In this document: positions 1 through 8,563 of the stretch, one piece after another
Layout: every line of letters begins with the position of its first letter
Numbering within the stretch: position 1 is the stretch's first letter
Origin: Halanaerobiales bacterium
Lineage (GTDB): Bacteria > Bacillota > Halanaerobiia > Halanaerobiales > Halanaerobiaceae
Assembly (NCBI GenBank): GCA_016278485.1
Contig: JADQBT010000020.1
Span: 25,184 to 89,183 of the forward strand
Direction: 5' to 3'
DNA: 64,000 nucleotides
Made by a program: the position numbers and the translations under genes
The notes under the pieces: generated by a model
The model's input: only the letters and a program-made list of their open reading frames with translations
Databases searched by the model: none
Told to the model about the DNA's origin: nothing

Positions 1-1
1 A

Positions 2-1210
2 TCATTGAGATAATCCCTCCTCTAAACTTTTTTCTACTAGTTCACTATAGGACGTTTCTCCAACATAGACCGTAAAATCCGGATTCAAGTTATGCTGAAT
101 ATTTGTTATTAATCTATTAACTGTATTGCCACAAACCCCTTCTGGAAGGACAAAAACAAACATCCCTGGTGTAAACTCCATAAAAATTTCCTGCCATAAA
201 TGAAGATCTAATCCATAAACATGGTATTTATTTTCAGAGAGTTTGATTGGCTCTCCCCATAGCCTGAAATTCCCATACCTTTTTTCAAATGTTCTGATAA
301 TAAAATTTTCAAACAAATATTTATCCAGTGGTTCATCAAATTCCATTATGACAGGACTACCTTTAATGATACCACCACTACTTTTAAAATGATGACTACT
401 TATATTAAACCAGGTTTTTTCTTCAATCTGGTTAATCAGATTATGATAAATATTGATCACAAATTTTAAATTGTGATACAAATCCACAAAACTGCTACTT
501 CTATTGGTAATCTTACCGTCATAATAAAAATCAAATCCTCCACCTTTGTTACCTGGAAAACGTAACATGGAAATGGAACGGGCAGGTGAAAAAACCTTTA
601 TTTTTCTTAATTGTTCTATTAATTCATTTACTAAAGGTAATCTTTCTGTAAACTCAAATTTTTTCTGGCTTTCTCTTAAATCAATCTCATTATAATAGTC
701 CGGTACATTATCCTGTTTTACTTCCTCAAGCAAATTCCACATTAACTTTGAATCAAATTCCATCTTCATTTTTACAAATCTGTAGTTAGGAAAATTATTA
801 TAAATCCAAGTAAATAAATTATAAAAAAATGTATCTGCTAACCAGAGCGAATCAAGTATGGTGGATTCCTTAATAATTTTTTTAATTGCATTTTCGACTT
901 CATTTACTTTTTGAGTTGTATAGAAAGTATAAAATCTATCTGATAAAGGCTCCAACCAACCATCTGGCTTATTCTTATCTTTATAATTTCCGCTATTTAA
1001 TTCAAAAATATTTCCTTCCATCTCTTTAATTTCATAAAATTGTTTAAATACATTTAGTACTTCATTTCCATCATGTATTGAAGATGTTTCGAAATTATAT
1101 ATTTTTAACAGCGGGGAGTTTGTCTTTCTCTCATCCAGCTCATCTTTTTTTTCAGCTGAATATTTATTGAAATAATCATATAAATCATCTTTTGCTTTAT
1201 AAAAAGTCAT
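2..1210 (-). CDS. Uncharacterised 402-aa protein behind a LexA-like box
   Basis: I do not recognise this protein. It has no signal peptide and no clear membrane segment, and is a mixed-composition soluble protein rich in Phe, Tyr, Asn and Lys. A glycine-rich patch (FPGNKGGGFDFYYDG) near residue 215 may be a loop in a binding site. The ATG at 1210 follows a good ribosome binding site (GAGGTGATT). The stop codon lies at the very edge of the window, so the gene is complete. A promoter at 1274-1302 carries a LexA-like palindrome in its spacer, so the gene may belong to the DNA-damage response. The adjacent gene at 1369-1995 is on the same strand but has its own start. Confidence 0.75.
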   Translation of the reverse strand: MTFYKAKDDLYDYFNKYSAEKKDELDERKTNSPLLKIYNFETSSIHDGNEVLNVFKQFYEIKEMEGNIFELNSGNYKDKNKPDGWLEPLSDRFYTFYTTQKVNEVENAIKKIIKESTILDSLWLADTFFYNLFTWIYNNFPNYRFVKMKMEFDSKLMWNLLEEVKQDNVPDYYNEIDLRESQKKFEFTERLPLVNELIEQLRKIKVFSPARSISMLRFPGNKGGGFDFYYDGKITNRSSSFVDLYHNLKFVINIYHNLINQIEEKTWFNISSHHFKSSGGIIKGSPVIMEFDEPLDKYLFENFIIRTFEKRYGNFRLWGEPIKLSENKYHVYGLDLHLWQEIFMEFTPGMFVFVLPEGVCGNTVNRLITNIQHNLNPDFTVYVGETSYSELVEKSLEEGLSQ

Positions 1211-1273
1211 ACAATCACCTCGACTCCCCTTTGTTTTTTACTACAAGCTTAGAATTTCATCTAATTTAGTTTA

Positions 1274-1302
1274 ATTATAAAACATTTGTTCAATAAAATC
1301 AA
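1274..1302 (-). promoter_or_regulatory. Sigma-A promoter with LexA-like box
   Basis: Read on the minus strand this is TTGATT, 17 bases, then TATAAT, placed 64 bases ahead of the ATG at 1210. The spacer contains GAACAAATGTTT (1280-1292 region), close to the Gram-positive LexA/DinR box GAAC-N4-GTTC with one mismatch in the right half. The same arrangement precedes the HD gene at 38.37 kb. Binding is inferred. Confidence 0.5.
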
Positions 1303-1368
1303 TAATTTTTTCCATTTTATTTAAAATTTGATATTTTCTTAAACCTATTTTGTTAAGTTTTTTATCCA

Positions 1369-1995
1369 TTACTCATCTCTATAAAAAACAAAATATAAAT
1401 TTCCAACATTTCTAATTAAAACTAAGAAAATGTGAATTAATAAACCGACCTGAACCATTAATAAAATATCTCTTAATATTAATGGTTTCCAAATCTGTAT
1501 TACAAAAGAAGAAAAAAATACGAATATTAGCAATATTATTTCTGCAATAATAATATGAACAAACATAATTAATAACCATTGGTAAAGACTGATTGAATAA
1601 TTGGTAATTCTTCTTCCGTCAGTTTCTTCTGTTTTCAAGAAGTTTATTGACTTATTATCACTAGTTATAATTATCGTTAGACAAGTTATTGAAAACCCTA
1701 TTAAAATAGAAATAGTAGATGGTAATAGTGTTCTAAGCTCGATCAGAGCCTTTTCAGATAAGTTATAGTAGGAATATGTAATGGTAATAATTATACTTAT
1801 CATAATAGGAAAAAAAACTTCTGATACTTTTTCTCTTTTTTTTTCAGATCCAATAAATTTCTTGGAGGTGAATAATTCAGCCATTCTTATCTTATTAGTA
1901 TTTTTTAAAGCTTCTAAAAAATTATCTGATGGTATTATTGAATATATAATTTTACATCTATTACTTTTTGAGTTTAGATCATCAATTCTACCCAT
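1369..1995 (-). CDS. Small multi-pass membrane protein
   Basis: This 208-aa protein of unknown function has about four hydrophobic segments: near residues 62-78 and 88-111, then 137-162, then 175-196. The N-terminal 55 residues are hydrophilic and probably cytosolic. I see no catalytic motif. The ATG at 1995 lacks a convincing ribosome binding site, and an internal ATG at 1884 is no better, so the start is uncertain. It sits between the remnant at 2004-2414 and the 402-aa gene. Small membrane proteins like this are common in accessory regions, but nothing here assigns a role. Confidence 0.6.
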   Translation of the reverse strand: MGRIDDLNSKSNRCKIIYSIIPSDNFLEALKNTNKIRMAELFTSKKFIGSEKKREKVSEVFFPIMISIIITITYSYYNLSEKALIELRTLLPSTISILIGFSITCLTIIITSDNKSINFLKTEETDGRRITNYSISLYQWLLIMFVHIIIAEIILLIFVFFSSFVIQIWKPLILRDILLMVQVGLLIHIFLVLIRNVGNLYFVFYRDE

Positions 1996-2003
1996 AAATT
2001 CAT

Positions 2004-2370
2004 TTAAATAATAAACAAACTGTGTAATACTAACACCTGTATGGTTTTTTTCTTTTCTCCTTCATACATTCTTTTATCACTTGGTCTTACTTTACCATTT
2101 AAACTAGAAATATAGTCAGGAGAAAAATTGTATCTACCTGAATAAAAAAGAATTTTATATATATTGGTTTTTTTATTCTCACAATCTCCCATTAATAAAG
2201 CTTTATCTTTATTATATTTATCTTTTTTTAGATTATTATTATTATAAATTAATTTCCCCTGTATGACCTGTATATTAAACACCGTGTTAGATTTTTTAAG
2301 GTTAATAAAATCAACCTCTTTCCCCATGGATTCTGCCAGTTTATGGGAATGCAGAAAGAGCTGATAATTA
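2004..2370 (-). pseudogene. MNT-type nucleotidyltransferase remnant
   Basis: A 136-codon open frame overlaps the 3' end of the GH4 gene in another frame. Its middle reads LAESMGKEVDFINLKKSN followed by VFNIQVIQGKLIY. This matches the C-terminal half of MntA/MNT-family nucleotidyltransferase antitoxins, where a membrane-proximal pattern of the form VDLVDLN...F.V...GKLLY is typical. The N-terminal half with the GSxxxxxxxxSDxD catalytic motif is absent, and the residues after about codon 60 do not look like the family. I read it as a gene fragment fused by recombination to the end of the sugar cluster, not as a working gene. Confidence 0.5.
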
Positions 2371-2376
2371 TCGATA

Positions 2377-3672
2377 TTATTTATATGCAGGCAGCCAATC
2401 TCCATGTGCTTCAATTAAATCATCACAAAGATTGATCGTATCATCAATAGATAACTCAGCAGAAGTATGTGGGTCGAGTAGAGCAGCCTGATAGATATAA
2501 TCTTTTTTGAGAGTCAGGGCAGCTTCCAGAGTTAACAGATGAACATTAATATTGGTCCGATTTAAAGCGGCCAGTTGTTCAGGAAGTTTCCCGACATGAC
2601 AGGGAGTAACCCCGCTTCTATCGACCAGACAGGGTACTTCAACCACAGCCTCAGCTGGTAAGTTCTCTATCAAACCGGTATTCATGACATTTCCACCAAT
2701 TTTATATGGCTGGTCAGTTTCCATAGCTTCCATAATATAGGACGCATATTCAAAAGTACGTTGATGAGTCAGATCAGCATTGTTAATCAGATCATCTTTC
2801 ATCTTGGCCCACTCAACAATCTGTTGTTCACAACGGCGGGGATACTCATCAAGCGGAATATTAAACTTCTCTATAAGTTCTGGATACTGCGATTTTATAA
2901 AATAAGGCAGATATTCTGCATTATGTTCACTCGATTCTGTCACATAATAACCAAACCGCTTCATCATTTCATAACGGACCTGATCATCATGAGGAACCGG
3001 CCTGTTAAAGGCTTTTTCTTTAATTTCAGGGTATAGATCTTTACCGTTTCTGGTAATTTCCAACAGCCAGGCCATATGATTAATCCCGGCAATTTTCCAC
3101 TGTAAATTTTCAGTACTCATTCCCAGAGGGTCCAGTAATTTTTTGTGGCATAATTGAACACTGTGGCAGAGACCAACTGTTTTAACATCAGTTGATCTAA
3201 GCATAGCACCGGTTAAGGTTGCCATTGGATTGGTGTAATTTAAAAACCAGGCATCAGGGGCTACTTCTTCAATATCTCGGGCAAAGTCTAACATAACTGG
3301 AATGGTTCTTAAGGCTCTAAAAATACCCCCAATTCCTATTGTATCACCAATAGTCTGCCTCAACCCATATTTTCTGGGAATTTCAAAATCAATCACTGTT
3401 GATGGTTTATACCCTCCAACCTGAATTGCATTTACAATATAGTTGGCATCTTTTAGAGCAGCTTTGCGATCAGTATATGCAACAATTTTTCCATGACCAC
3501 CGTGATTTTTATTAATATTTTTCAACATCATCTCTGATTCTTTTAATCGGGCATGATCAATATCATAAAGAGCAAATTCAGCTTCCCGCAGGGCAGGTGT
3601 CAAAATACAATCACCCAGTACATTTTTAGCAAATACAGTGCTGCCAGCACCCATAAAAGTAATTTTAATCAT
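2377..3672 (-). CDS. GH4 alpha-galactosidase/alpha-glucosidase-type glycosidase
   Basis: This is a family 4 glycoside hydrolase, 431 aa, a normal full length. These enzymes need NAD+ and Mn2+ and cleave glycosides by transient oxidation at C3. The N-terminus has the Rossmann motif (MGAGSTVFAKN). Further on come NYTNPMA near residue 190, the metal-ligand motif LCHSVQ near 213, and GINHMAW near 240, all of the MelA/AglA type. Substrate (alpha-galactoside or alpha-glucoside) cannot be fixed from sequence. The ATG has a ribosome binding site (GGAAGAGG). It is the last gene of the transcript that begins with the binding protein, 16 bases after the GH13_18 gene. In E. coli the equivalent operon has no GH4 member. 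Confidence 0.88.
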   Translation of the reverse strand: MIKITFMGAGSTVFAKNVLGDCILTPALREAEFALYDIDHARLKESEMMLKNINKNHGGHGKIVAYTDRKAALKDANYIVNAIQVGGYKPSTVIDFEIPRKYGLRQTIGDTIGIGGIFRALRTIPVMLDFARDIEEVAPDAWFLNYTNPMATLTGAMLRSTDVKTVGLCHSVQLCHKKLLDPLGMSTENLQWKIAGINHMAWLLEITRNGKDLYPEIKEKAFNRPVPHDDQVRYEMMKRFGYYVTESSEHNAEYLPYFIKSQYPELIEKFNIPLDEYPRRCEQQIVEWAKMKDDLINNADLTHQRTFEYASYIMEAMETDQPYKIGGNVMNTGLIENLPAEAVVEVPCLVDRSGVTPCHVGKLPEQLAALNRTNINVHLLTLEAALTLKKDYIYQAALLDPHTSAELSIDDTINLCDDLIEAHGDWLPAYK

Positions 3673-3688
3673 GAAAATACCTCTTCCT

Positions 3689-5443
3689 TTAGAATTTAAG
3701 CCAGCTGACCTGATAGGGTTTTAATTCAATCTTTAACTGCTGATCATTAAGTAAAATTACTTCTCCAGAAACAATATCTCTCACACTGGAAGATTGATCA
3801 ATATTATATTTACTCAAATCAATTGACAGATTGACGGTCTCAGCAGCTACATTATGCAGGGCAAGCACTCTTTCTTGTTGGTCCAGAGACGTCCTTAATA
3901 AAGCAAAGATTTTTTGATCTAAAGATAATACTTCCTGCCCGGCACTGGGATGAAATGCCTTTTCATTTCTCCTGATTTGAATTAATTCCGTATACCGCTG
4001 ATAAATGCGAGCAGTCAGCGAAGCTTGGTCAGTTAGTTTTTTCTCAATCTCTTCTCTTTGTAATTTTTCTCGATTAATGGTGCGGTATTTACCAGTCTCT
4101 TCTACCCCTTTTGAATAATTTTGAGAACTTAACAGACTGTGCATATAAATTCCTGGAACCCCAGCAAGTGAAAGTAAAATCGACTGTGAGGAAATAAACT
4201 TGGCCAGTTTAACTTCATCAGCTTCTCTCTGATCAATTATGGCATCAAAATAGGTAATGTTTAATTCATAAGGGTCTTTACTCCCGTCTGAGTTGGTCTT
4301 ATAGGAAACATGCCCACCTCTTTTTTCGACAAGTTCCAGCAGGTTAGTAATCTCTTCCCCGGTAAGAATCCCTTCAGCAGGTCTAACTCCAATTCCATCA
4401 TGGGAGGCCAGGAAATTAAAATAGGCATTTCCAGCAGGTAAATTTTCAAGACCAGCTGCCCAATCAGTTAACTTTTCTGCATTTCCAGTTGCAAAGCTGT
4501 GCATCACCAGTGGAGGTAGACTAAACTGATAGACTAAATGAGCTTCATTGGTTCCATCACCAAAATAACTGATATTTTCCTGATGAGGAACGTTAGTTTC
4601 GGTAATGATTTTAACATAAGGAGCCGCTTCTTCAAAAATATCCCGGAATAGTTGAATCACCTGATGAGTCTCAGGTAGGTGAATACAACTGGTTCCAATT
4701 TCTTTCCAGAGATAGGCAATGGCATCAAGTCTGATAATCCTCGCACCCTTTTCTACATAACATAATAATACTTTCACTATCTCAAGGAGAACTTCTTCAT
4801 TTTGGTAATTTAAATCAAGTTGGTCAGGACTGAATGTAGTCCATAAGTGTTTTAACCCCTCACTGGTTTCAAAGGGTGTCAATAAAGGTTTGGTCCGCGG
4901 TCTAGTCACACCAGACAAATCTTGATCAGAATCTACCTCAATAAAAAAATTCTGATATTTTTCTTCTCCAGTCAGATAACCCTGAAACCAATTACTCCGG
5001 GCAGAAATATGATTAATTACTGCATCAAACATCAGGTCAAAATTCCGATCCAGTTTCTCTATATCTACCCAGTCACCTATTTCCGGGTCTACTTTTGTAT
5101 AGTCAATCACAGAAAAACCATCATCAGATGAATAAGGAAAAAACGGCAGAATATGCACTGTTGAAATAGAATCATAAAAATATTTTTTTAAAAAATCATG
5201 TAAAACAGCTAAATCTTTTTTCCCTGCTTCTTTTATCTGATCACCATATGTTATTAATACTACATCCTGTTCACTGAGCTCTTCACTTCCTGCTGTCGGC
5301 TCAATTTTGGTAGAGTAATCCTGCAGGATCTCAAGCAGACGATCTGCAACAATTTCAGCTCGCTGCTCATCATAAATAAATGTGAGTTTTTTCATTATTT
5401 TTTCTATAAATGTATTAGTTATTGGCTTAGTCAATTCATGCAC
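3689..5443 (-). CDS. ycjM: GH13_18 phosphorylase, YcjM-like (glucosylglycerate phosphorylase type)
   Basis: This 584-aa enzyme belongs to the sucrose phosphorylase subfamily GH13_18. It should split an alpha-glucoside with phosphate to alpha-glucose-1-phosphate. All four GH13 regions are visible: DAVINHIS (about residue 140), RIIRLDAIAYLW with the nucleophile Asp (about 237), ITETNVPH with the acid/base Glu (about 280) and FLASHDGIG (about 346). The ETNVPH and SSDDGFSVIDY patterns match E. coli YcjM, a glucosylglycerate phosphorylase, better than sucrose phosphorylase. The start is GTG at 5443, overlapped by the purine-rich AAAGGGG. An ATG at 5395 has no ribosome binding site. It follows the GT4 gene by 4 bases. 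Sucrose-6-phosphate remains an alternative substrate. Confidence 0.85.
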   Translation of the reverse strand: MHELTKPITNTFIEKIMKKLTFIYDEQRAEIVADRLLEILQDYSTKIEPTAGSEELSEQDVVLITYGDQIKEAGKKDLAVLHDFLKKYFYDSISTVHILPFFPYSSDDGFSVIDYTKVDPEIGDWVDIEKLDRNFDLMFDAVINHISARSNWFQGYLTGEEKYQNFFIEVDSDQDLSGVTRPRTKPLLTPFETSEGLKHLWTTFSPDQLDLNYQNEEVLLEIVKVLLCYVEKGARIIRLDAIAYLWKEIGTSCIHLPETHQVIQLFRDIFEEAAPYVKIITETNVPHQENISYFGDGTNEAHLVYQFSLPPLVMHSFATGNAEKLTDWAAGLENLPAGNAYFNFLASHDGIGVRPAEGILTGEEITNLLELVEKRGGHVSYKTNSDGSKDPYELNITYFDAIIDQREADEVKLAKFISSQSILLSLAGVPGIYMHSLLSSQNYSKGVEETGKYRTINREKLQREEIEKKLTDQASLTARIYQRYTELIQIRRNEKAFHPSAGQEVLSLDQKIFALLRTSLDQQERVLALHNVAAETVNLSIDLSKYNIDQSSSVRDIVSGEVILLNDQQLKIELKPYQVSWLKF

Positions 5444-5447
5444 CCCT

Positions 5448-6788
5448 TTATAAATCTGATAATAATTCTTTTAGGTCCTGTGCTAATACCTGGTAGGAAT
5501 AATATTTTTTACCGAGTTCGAAGTTTTTTTGAACAGCTTGTTTGCGATAATTAGCATCTTTTAGATATCTTATAACCTTATCTGCTACCTGTTCAACAAT
5601 ACTGTCAGCAACTCTGGTATATCCATTGCTGCGTAATTGATAACTATCACCAAAAGAGGCATATAGGAAACCTTTTTCTTTTATTTCATCAGCAAAGACA
5701 GGATATTCATATAAGGCAATTGGTTTCCTGACAAAAATAGCTTCCAGGAATTGATTACCCCAGCCTTCCAGAATACTCGGATAAGTAATAAGATCAGCAA
5801 TGGTATAAGCATCCCAGAGAGAATAATATTTTTCTCCCTCTTTCTGCATACGTTCAGCCTCAATCAAATCATTAATCCAGAGTAGTTCAACCTCACTGTT
5901 TGCTGCCAGATCTTCCAGAAAATCAAGGTAAACCTGATCAGCTTCTTTCAGACCGGCCAGAACCAGCACAATCCTCTGCTGGTCACTGAATTGTTTTCCA
6001 TTATATAAACTGCCCTGTAACTCATCCCGGCGGTTTTCCAGGGCCGCTGTCAGTTCAACAGCCTGTTCGATAGCCTTCCTCTCTGCAACCCGGGTAGCCT
6101 GTAAAAGTACAATATCATTTTCAGCCAGTCCTAATCTGTCTCTTAAATCACTGTTATACTGGTCTTTAACCCAGTGTGGCTGCTCAAAATCAAAGACATT
6201 GGGTACAACTCTGGCCTTAAACCCTTTCCTTTTCTTTAACTCATCTTTAGCTAACCGGTTGATTACCACATGGTGGCTTAGCTCAGCAGGAGGGAAAAAC
6301 TTTTCCAGTGTTTCTCCCACAAAACTACAGGTTGGTCTACTATATTGTTCTCTTTCCCAGTGAAAATCGTGATGGTGACCGATTGCTGGTAAGTCAAGCT
6401 GCTTAATCACTCTAGTAAAAGCAATCCCTGCAGCCAGGTTCCAGCCTAAAGACCAGATATTATTGACAATTACTAATTCTATTTCAGCCGCTTTCAACTC
6501 AGCAATTACTCTTTTTTCAATCTGATCTGCATAAATCAAGATCTTATCTTCCAGTTCTTTGCTATCATAGTCAACCAGATTTTGGTAAGCATTCTGATTA
6601 ATCTTGATATTAATTGGATTGCGATAATTTAATTCAGGAATTGCTATCTGTTCTGTTTCAACATTTTTACTTCCTGATAGATAGATAACTTGATGACCTG
6701 CTTTTTCCAGCACAGTTTTCCATTTTTCCATCTCCAGAGAGACACCATCAGTCTCGTCAACCCGGAAATGGGCTAAAGCAATCTTCAT
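5448..6788 (-). CDS. GT4-type glycosyltransferase in the sugar regulon
   Basis: This is a 446-aa retaining GT-B glycosyltransferase. The C-terminal nucleotide-sugar domain carries the family 4 E-x7-E motif (EGWGNQFLE, about residue 345). An HHHDFHWERE stretch (about 138-147) is likely in the acceptor site. There is no signal peptide or membrane segment, so it acts in the cytosol. It is embedded between permease and phosphorylase genes, with one base separating it from the permease stop, so it is cotranscribed with catabolic genes. A biosynthetic transferase is unexpected there. Because the next gene looks like a glucosylglycerate phosphorylase, a role in making or extending a compatible solute such as mannosylglucosylglycerate (the MggS activity of Petrotoga) is a reasonable but unproven idea. 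Confidence 0.8.
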   Translation of the reverse strand: MKIALAHFRVDETDGVSLEMEKWKTVLEKAGHQVIYLSGSKNVETEQIAIPELNYRNPINIKINQNAYQNLVDYDSKELEDKILIYADQIEKRVIAELKAAEIELVIVNNIWSLGWNLAAGIAFTRVIKQLDLPAIGHHHDFHWEREQYSRPTCSFVGETLEKFFPPAELSHHVVINRLAKDELKKRKGFKARVVPNVFDFEQPHWVKDQYNSDLRDRLGLAENDIVLLQATRVAERKAIEQAVELTAALENRRDELQGSLYNGKQFSDQQRIVLVLAGLKEADQVYLDFLEDLAANSEVELLWINDLIEAERMQKEGEKYYSLWDAYTIADLITYPSILEGWGNQFLEAIFVRKPIALYEYPVFADEIKEKGFLYASFGDSYQLRSNGYTRVADSIVEQVADKVIRYLKDANYRKQAVQKNFELGKKYYSYQVLAQDLKELLSDL

Positions 6789-7631
6789 CTAACCTTTAAC
6801 ACCTCCATAAGTCAGACCACCAGTAATAAATTTCTCAATTGATAAGAACAAGACTACTACTGGAATGGCTGTCAGAAGTGATGCAGCCATCATTCTACCC
6901 CAGATATAATGTTTGGTATAGAAAAGCTGACTTAACCCAATTGGCAGTGTTTTTAAAGATTCGGAATTAATAAATACTGAAGCAAAAAGGTATTCGTTCC
7001 AAGCTATCATGAAACCATAAATAAAAACTGATGCTATAGCAGGAGCCGAAAGTGGCAAAATAATCCTAAAAATTGCTTCAAATCTGCTACAACCGTCAAT
7101 AATCGCAGCTTCTTCTATTGACTCCGGCACTGAACGAAAATAATTACCTAACATGTAGAGTGCCACTGGTAGAATCTGTACAATATAAGTAATAATCAGG
7201 GAAGTTCTCGTGTCAAAAAGTCCTAACTTAACAATGATTTGGAATAAGGGGATAACTAACAGGACCCCACCAAACATGTAAACCAGTAAAACCCCACGCT
7301 GAATCAAACCGCGCCCTCTATATTGTAATCGGGCAAAACTATAGGAACCAAAAATTGCAATCACAACACTTAAACCAGAAGCAATTAAGGCTACAATAAA
7401 ACTATTTTTAAAGTACATCAAAAAAGGAAAAATTTCTGGATTTAAAACTTCCTGATAATGAATTGTCGTTGGATTATCAGGAACTATTGTCGGTGGAAAT
7501 AGATGCTGTTCTTGAGGCGGTTTAAAGGATGAAGAAATCATCATTACAAATGGCGACATTACAAAAATTATCAGAATGCCAACCGCTAAAACAAAACTAA
7601 TTTTTGCTGCTGTTTGTCTTATGTTTACCAT
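6789..7631 (-). CDS. ABC sugar permease, MalG type
   Basis: This 280-aa inner-membrane permease has six predicted helices and the carbohydrate-uptake EAA loop (EAAIIDGCSRFEAIFRIILP, about residues 173-192) that docks the ATPase. It corresponds in order and type to YcjP. Its start overlaps the stop of the upstream permease by 7 bases, so the pair is translationally coupled. The ATG is preceded by GGAGGG. No ATPase gene exists in this regulon. Such importers commonly borrow a shared MsmK/UgpC-type ATPase encoded elsewhere. Confidence 0.92.
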   Translation of the reverse strand: MVNIRQTAAKISFVLAVGILIIFVMSPFVMMISSSFKPPQEQHLFPPTIVPDNPTTIHYQEVLNPEIFPFLMYFKNSFIVALIASGLSVVIAIFGSYSFARLQYRGRGLIQRGVLLVYMFGGVLLVIPLFQIIVKLGLFDTRTSLIITYIVQILPVALYMLGNYFRSVPESIEEAAIIDGCSRFEAIFRIILPLSAPAIASVFIYGFMIAWNEYLFASVFINSESLKTLPIGLSQLFYTKHYIWGRMMAASLLTAIPVVVLFLSIEKFITGGLTYGGVKG

Positions 7632-8482
7632 TCTAAAACCCTCCTGACATAATAGAGAATAAAACCGAGTACAAAGATAAATAAAATAGTAGCTATTGCT
7701 GCTCCCTGTCCAAAGTTATAGTTGGCAAATGCTTTCTCATAAACATAAACAGGTAGGGTTTCAACAGCTGGTGATAAGAGATATACTTCTGCAAACTTAT
7801 AGAAGTTCCAGATTGTCCGCAAAATAACCAGGGCCCCAATAACAAATTTCAATTCAGGCAGAGTAATATGCACAAATTTCTGCCAGGCACTGGCCCCATC
7901 TACTTCAGCTGCTTCATATAGGGTACCGGATATTGACTGCAATTCCGCCAGAATCATTAAAAAAGAAAACGGAAAATTATGCCAGATGTTAAATATTATA
8001 ACAGCGTAAATTGCAAATTGCGGTGATTCAATCCAGTTTAAATGATGGGGAAAAAAGTTTAACATATCAACAAAAATGTAATTGAACATCCCGAAAACAG
8101 GATCAAATAAATATTTCCAACCAAAAACCAGCGAAATTAATGGTGTTACATAGGGTAATAATACCATTCCTCTTAATATGGTTCTCCCTTTAAACTCTCG
8201 ATTAAGTAATAAAGCTACTCCCAAACCTAGTAGTGTTGTACCTAAAACAGTTGAAAGTGTAAAAATTACTGATGTCTTAAATGAACTCCAGAATTCGTAA
8301 TCTGTTAAAATTTCAAGATAATGTTGTAAACCGATAAATACATTTCCTTTGGCCGGGTTTAAGCTTACCTCAAAAAAACTTAGTGTTAAATTATAGCCAA
8401 TCGGGTATAAAATTAAACCTGCAATTAAGATCACTGTCGGCAGGATTAAAAAATATCCCAGGCGTGCTTCGTTTTTTGACAT
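7625..8482 (-). CDS. ABC sugar permease, MalF type
   Basis: This 285-aa permease is the partner of the MalG-type gene. It starts with a hydrophobic segment right after a short charged N-terminus, has about six helices, and shows an EAA loop (AAEVDGASAWQKFVHITLP, about residues 189-207). It corresponds to YcjO. The ATG at 8482 has a GGGGAGA ribosome binding site. It lies 81 bases downstream of the binding-protein gene, the usual place for the transporter core of a carbohydrate uptake-1 system. Confidence 0.92.
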   Translation of the reverse strand: MSKNEARLGYFLILPTVILIAGLILYPIGYNLTLSFFEVSLNPAKGNVFIGLQHYLEILTDYEFWSSFKTSVIFTLSTVLGTTLLGLGVALLLNREFKGRTILRGMVLLPYVTPLISLVFGWKYLFDPVFGMFNYIFVDMLNFFPHHLNWIESPQFAIYAVIIFNIWHNFPFSFLMILAELQSISGTLYEAAEVDGASAWQKFVHITLPELKFVIGALVILRTIWNFYKFAEVYLLSPAVETLPVYVYEKAFANYNFGQGAAIATILFIFVLGFILYYVRRVLEW

Positions 8483-8563
8483 CTAATGTCTCCCCCTTTT
8501 CAAAACTTCTCCCGCCAGAAAACCTGACGGGAAAAGAAATTGATCTATCTTGCTTTTAATTAT

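Noticed and set aside
3689..5443. Plain sucrose phosphorylase
   Set aside because: The ETNVPH acid/base block and the ycj-type neighbours fit glucosylglycerate phosphorylase better, though sucrose-type substrates cannot be excluded.
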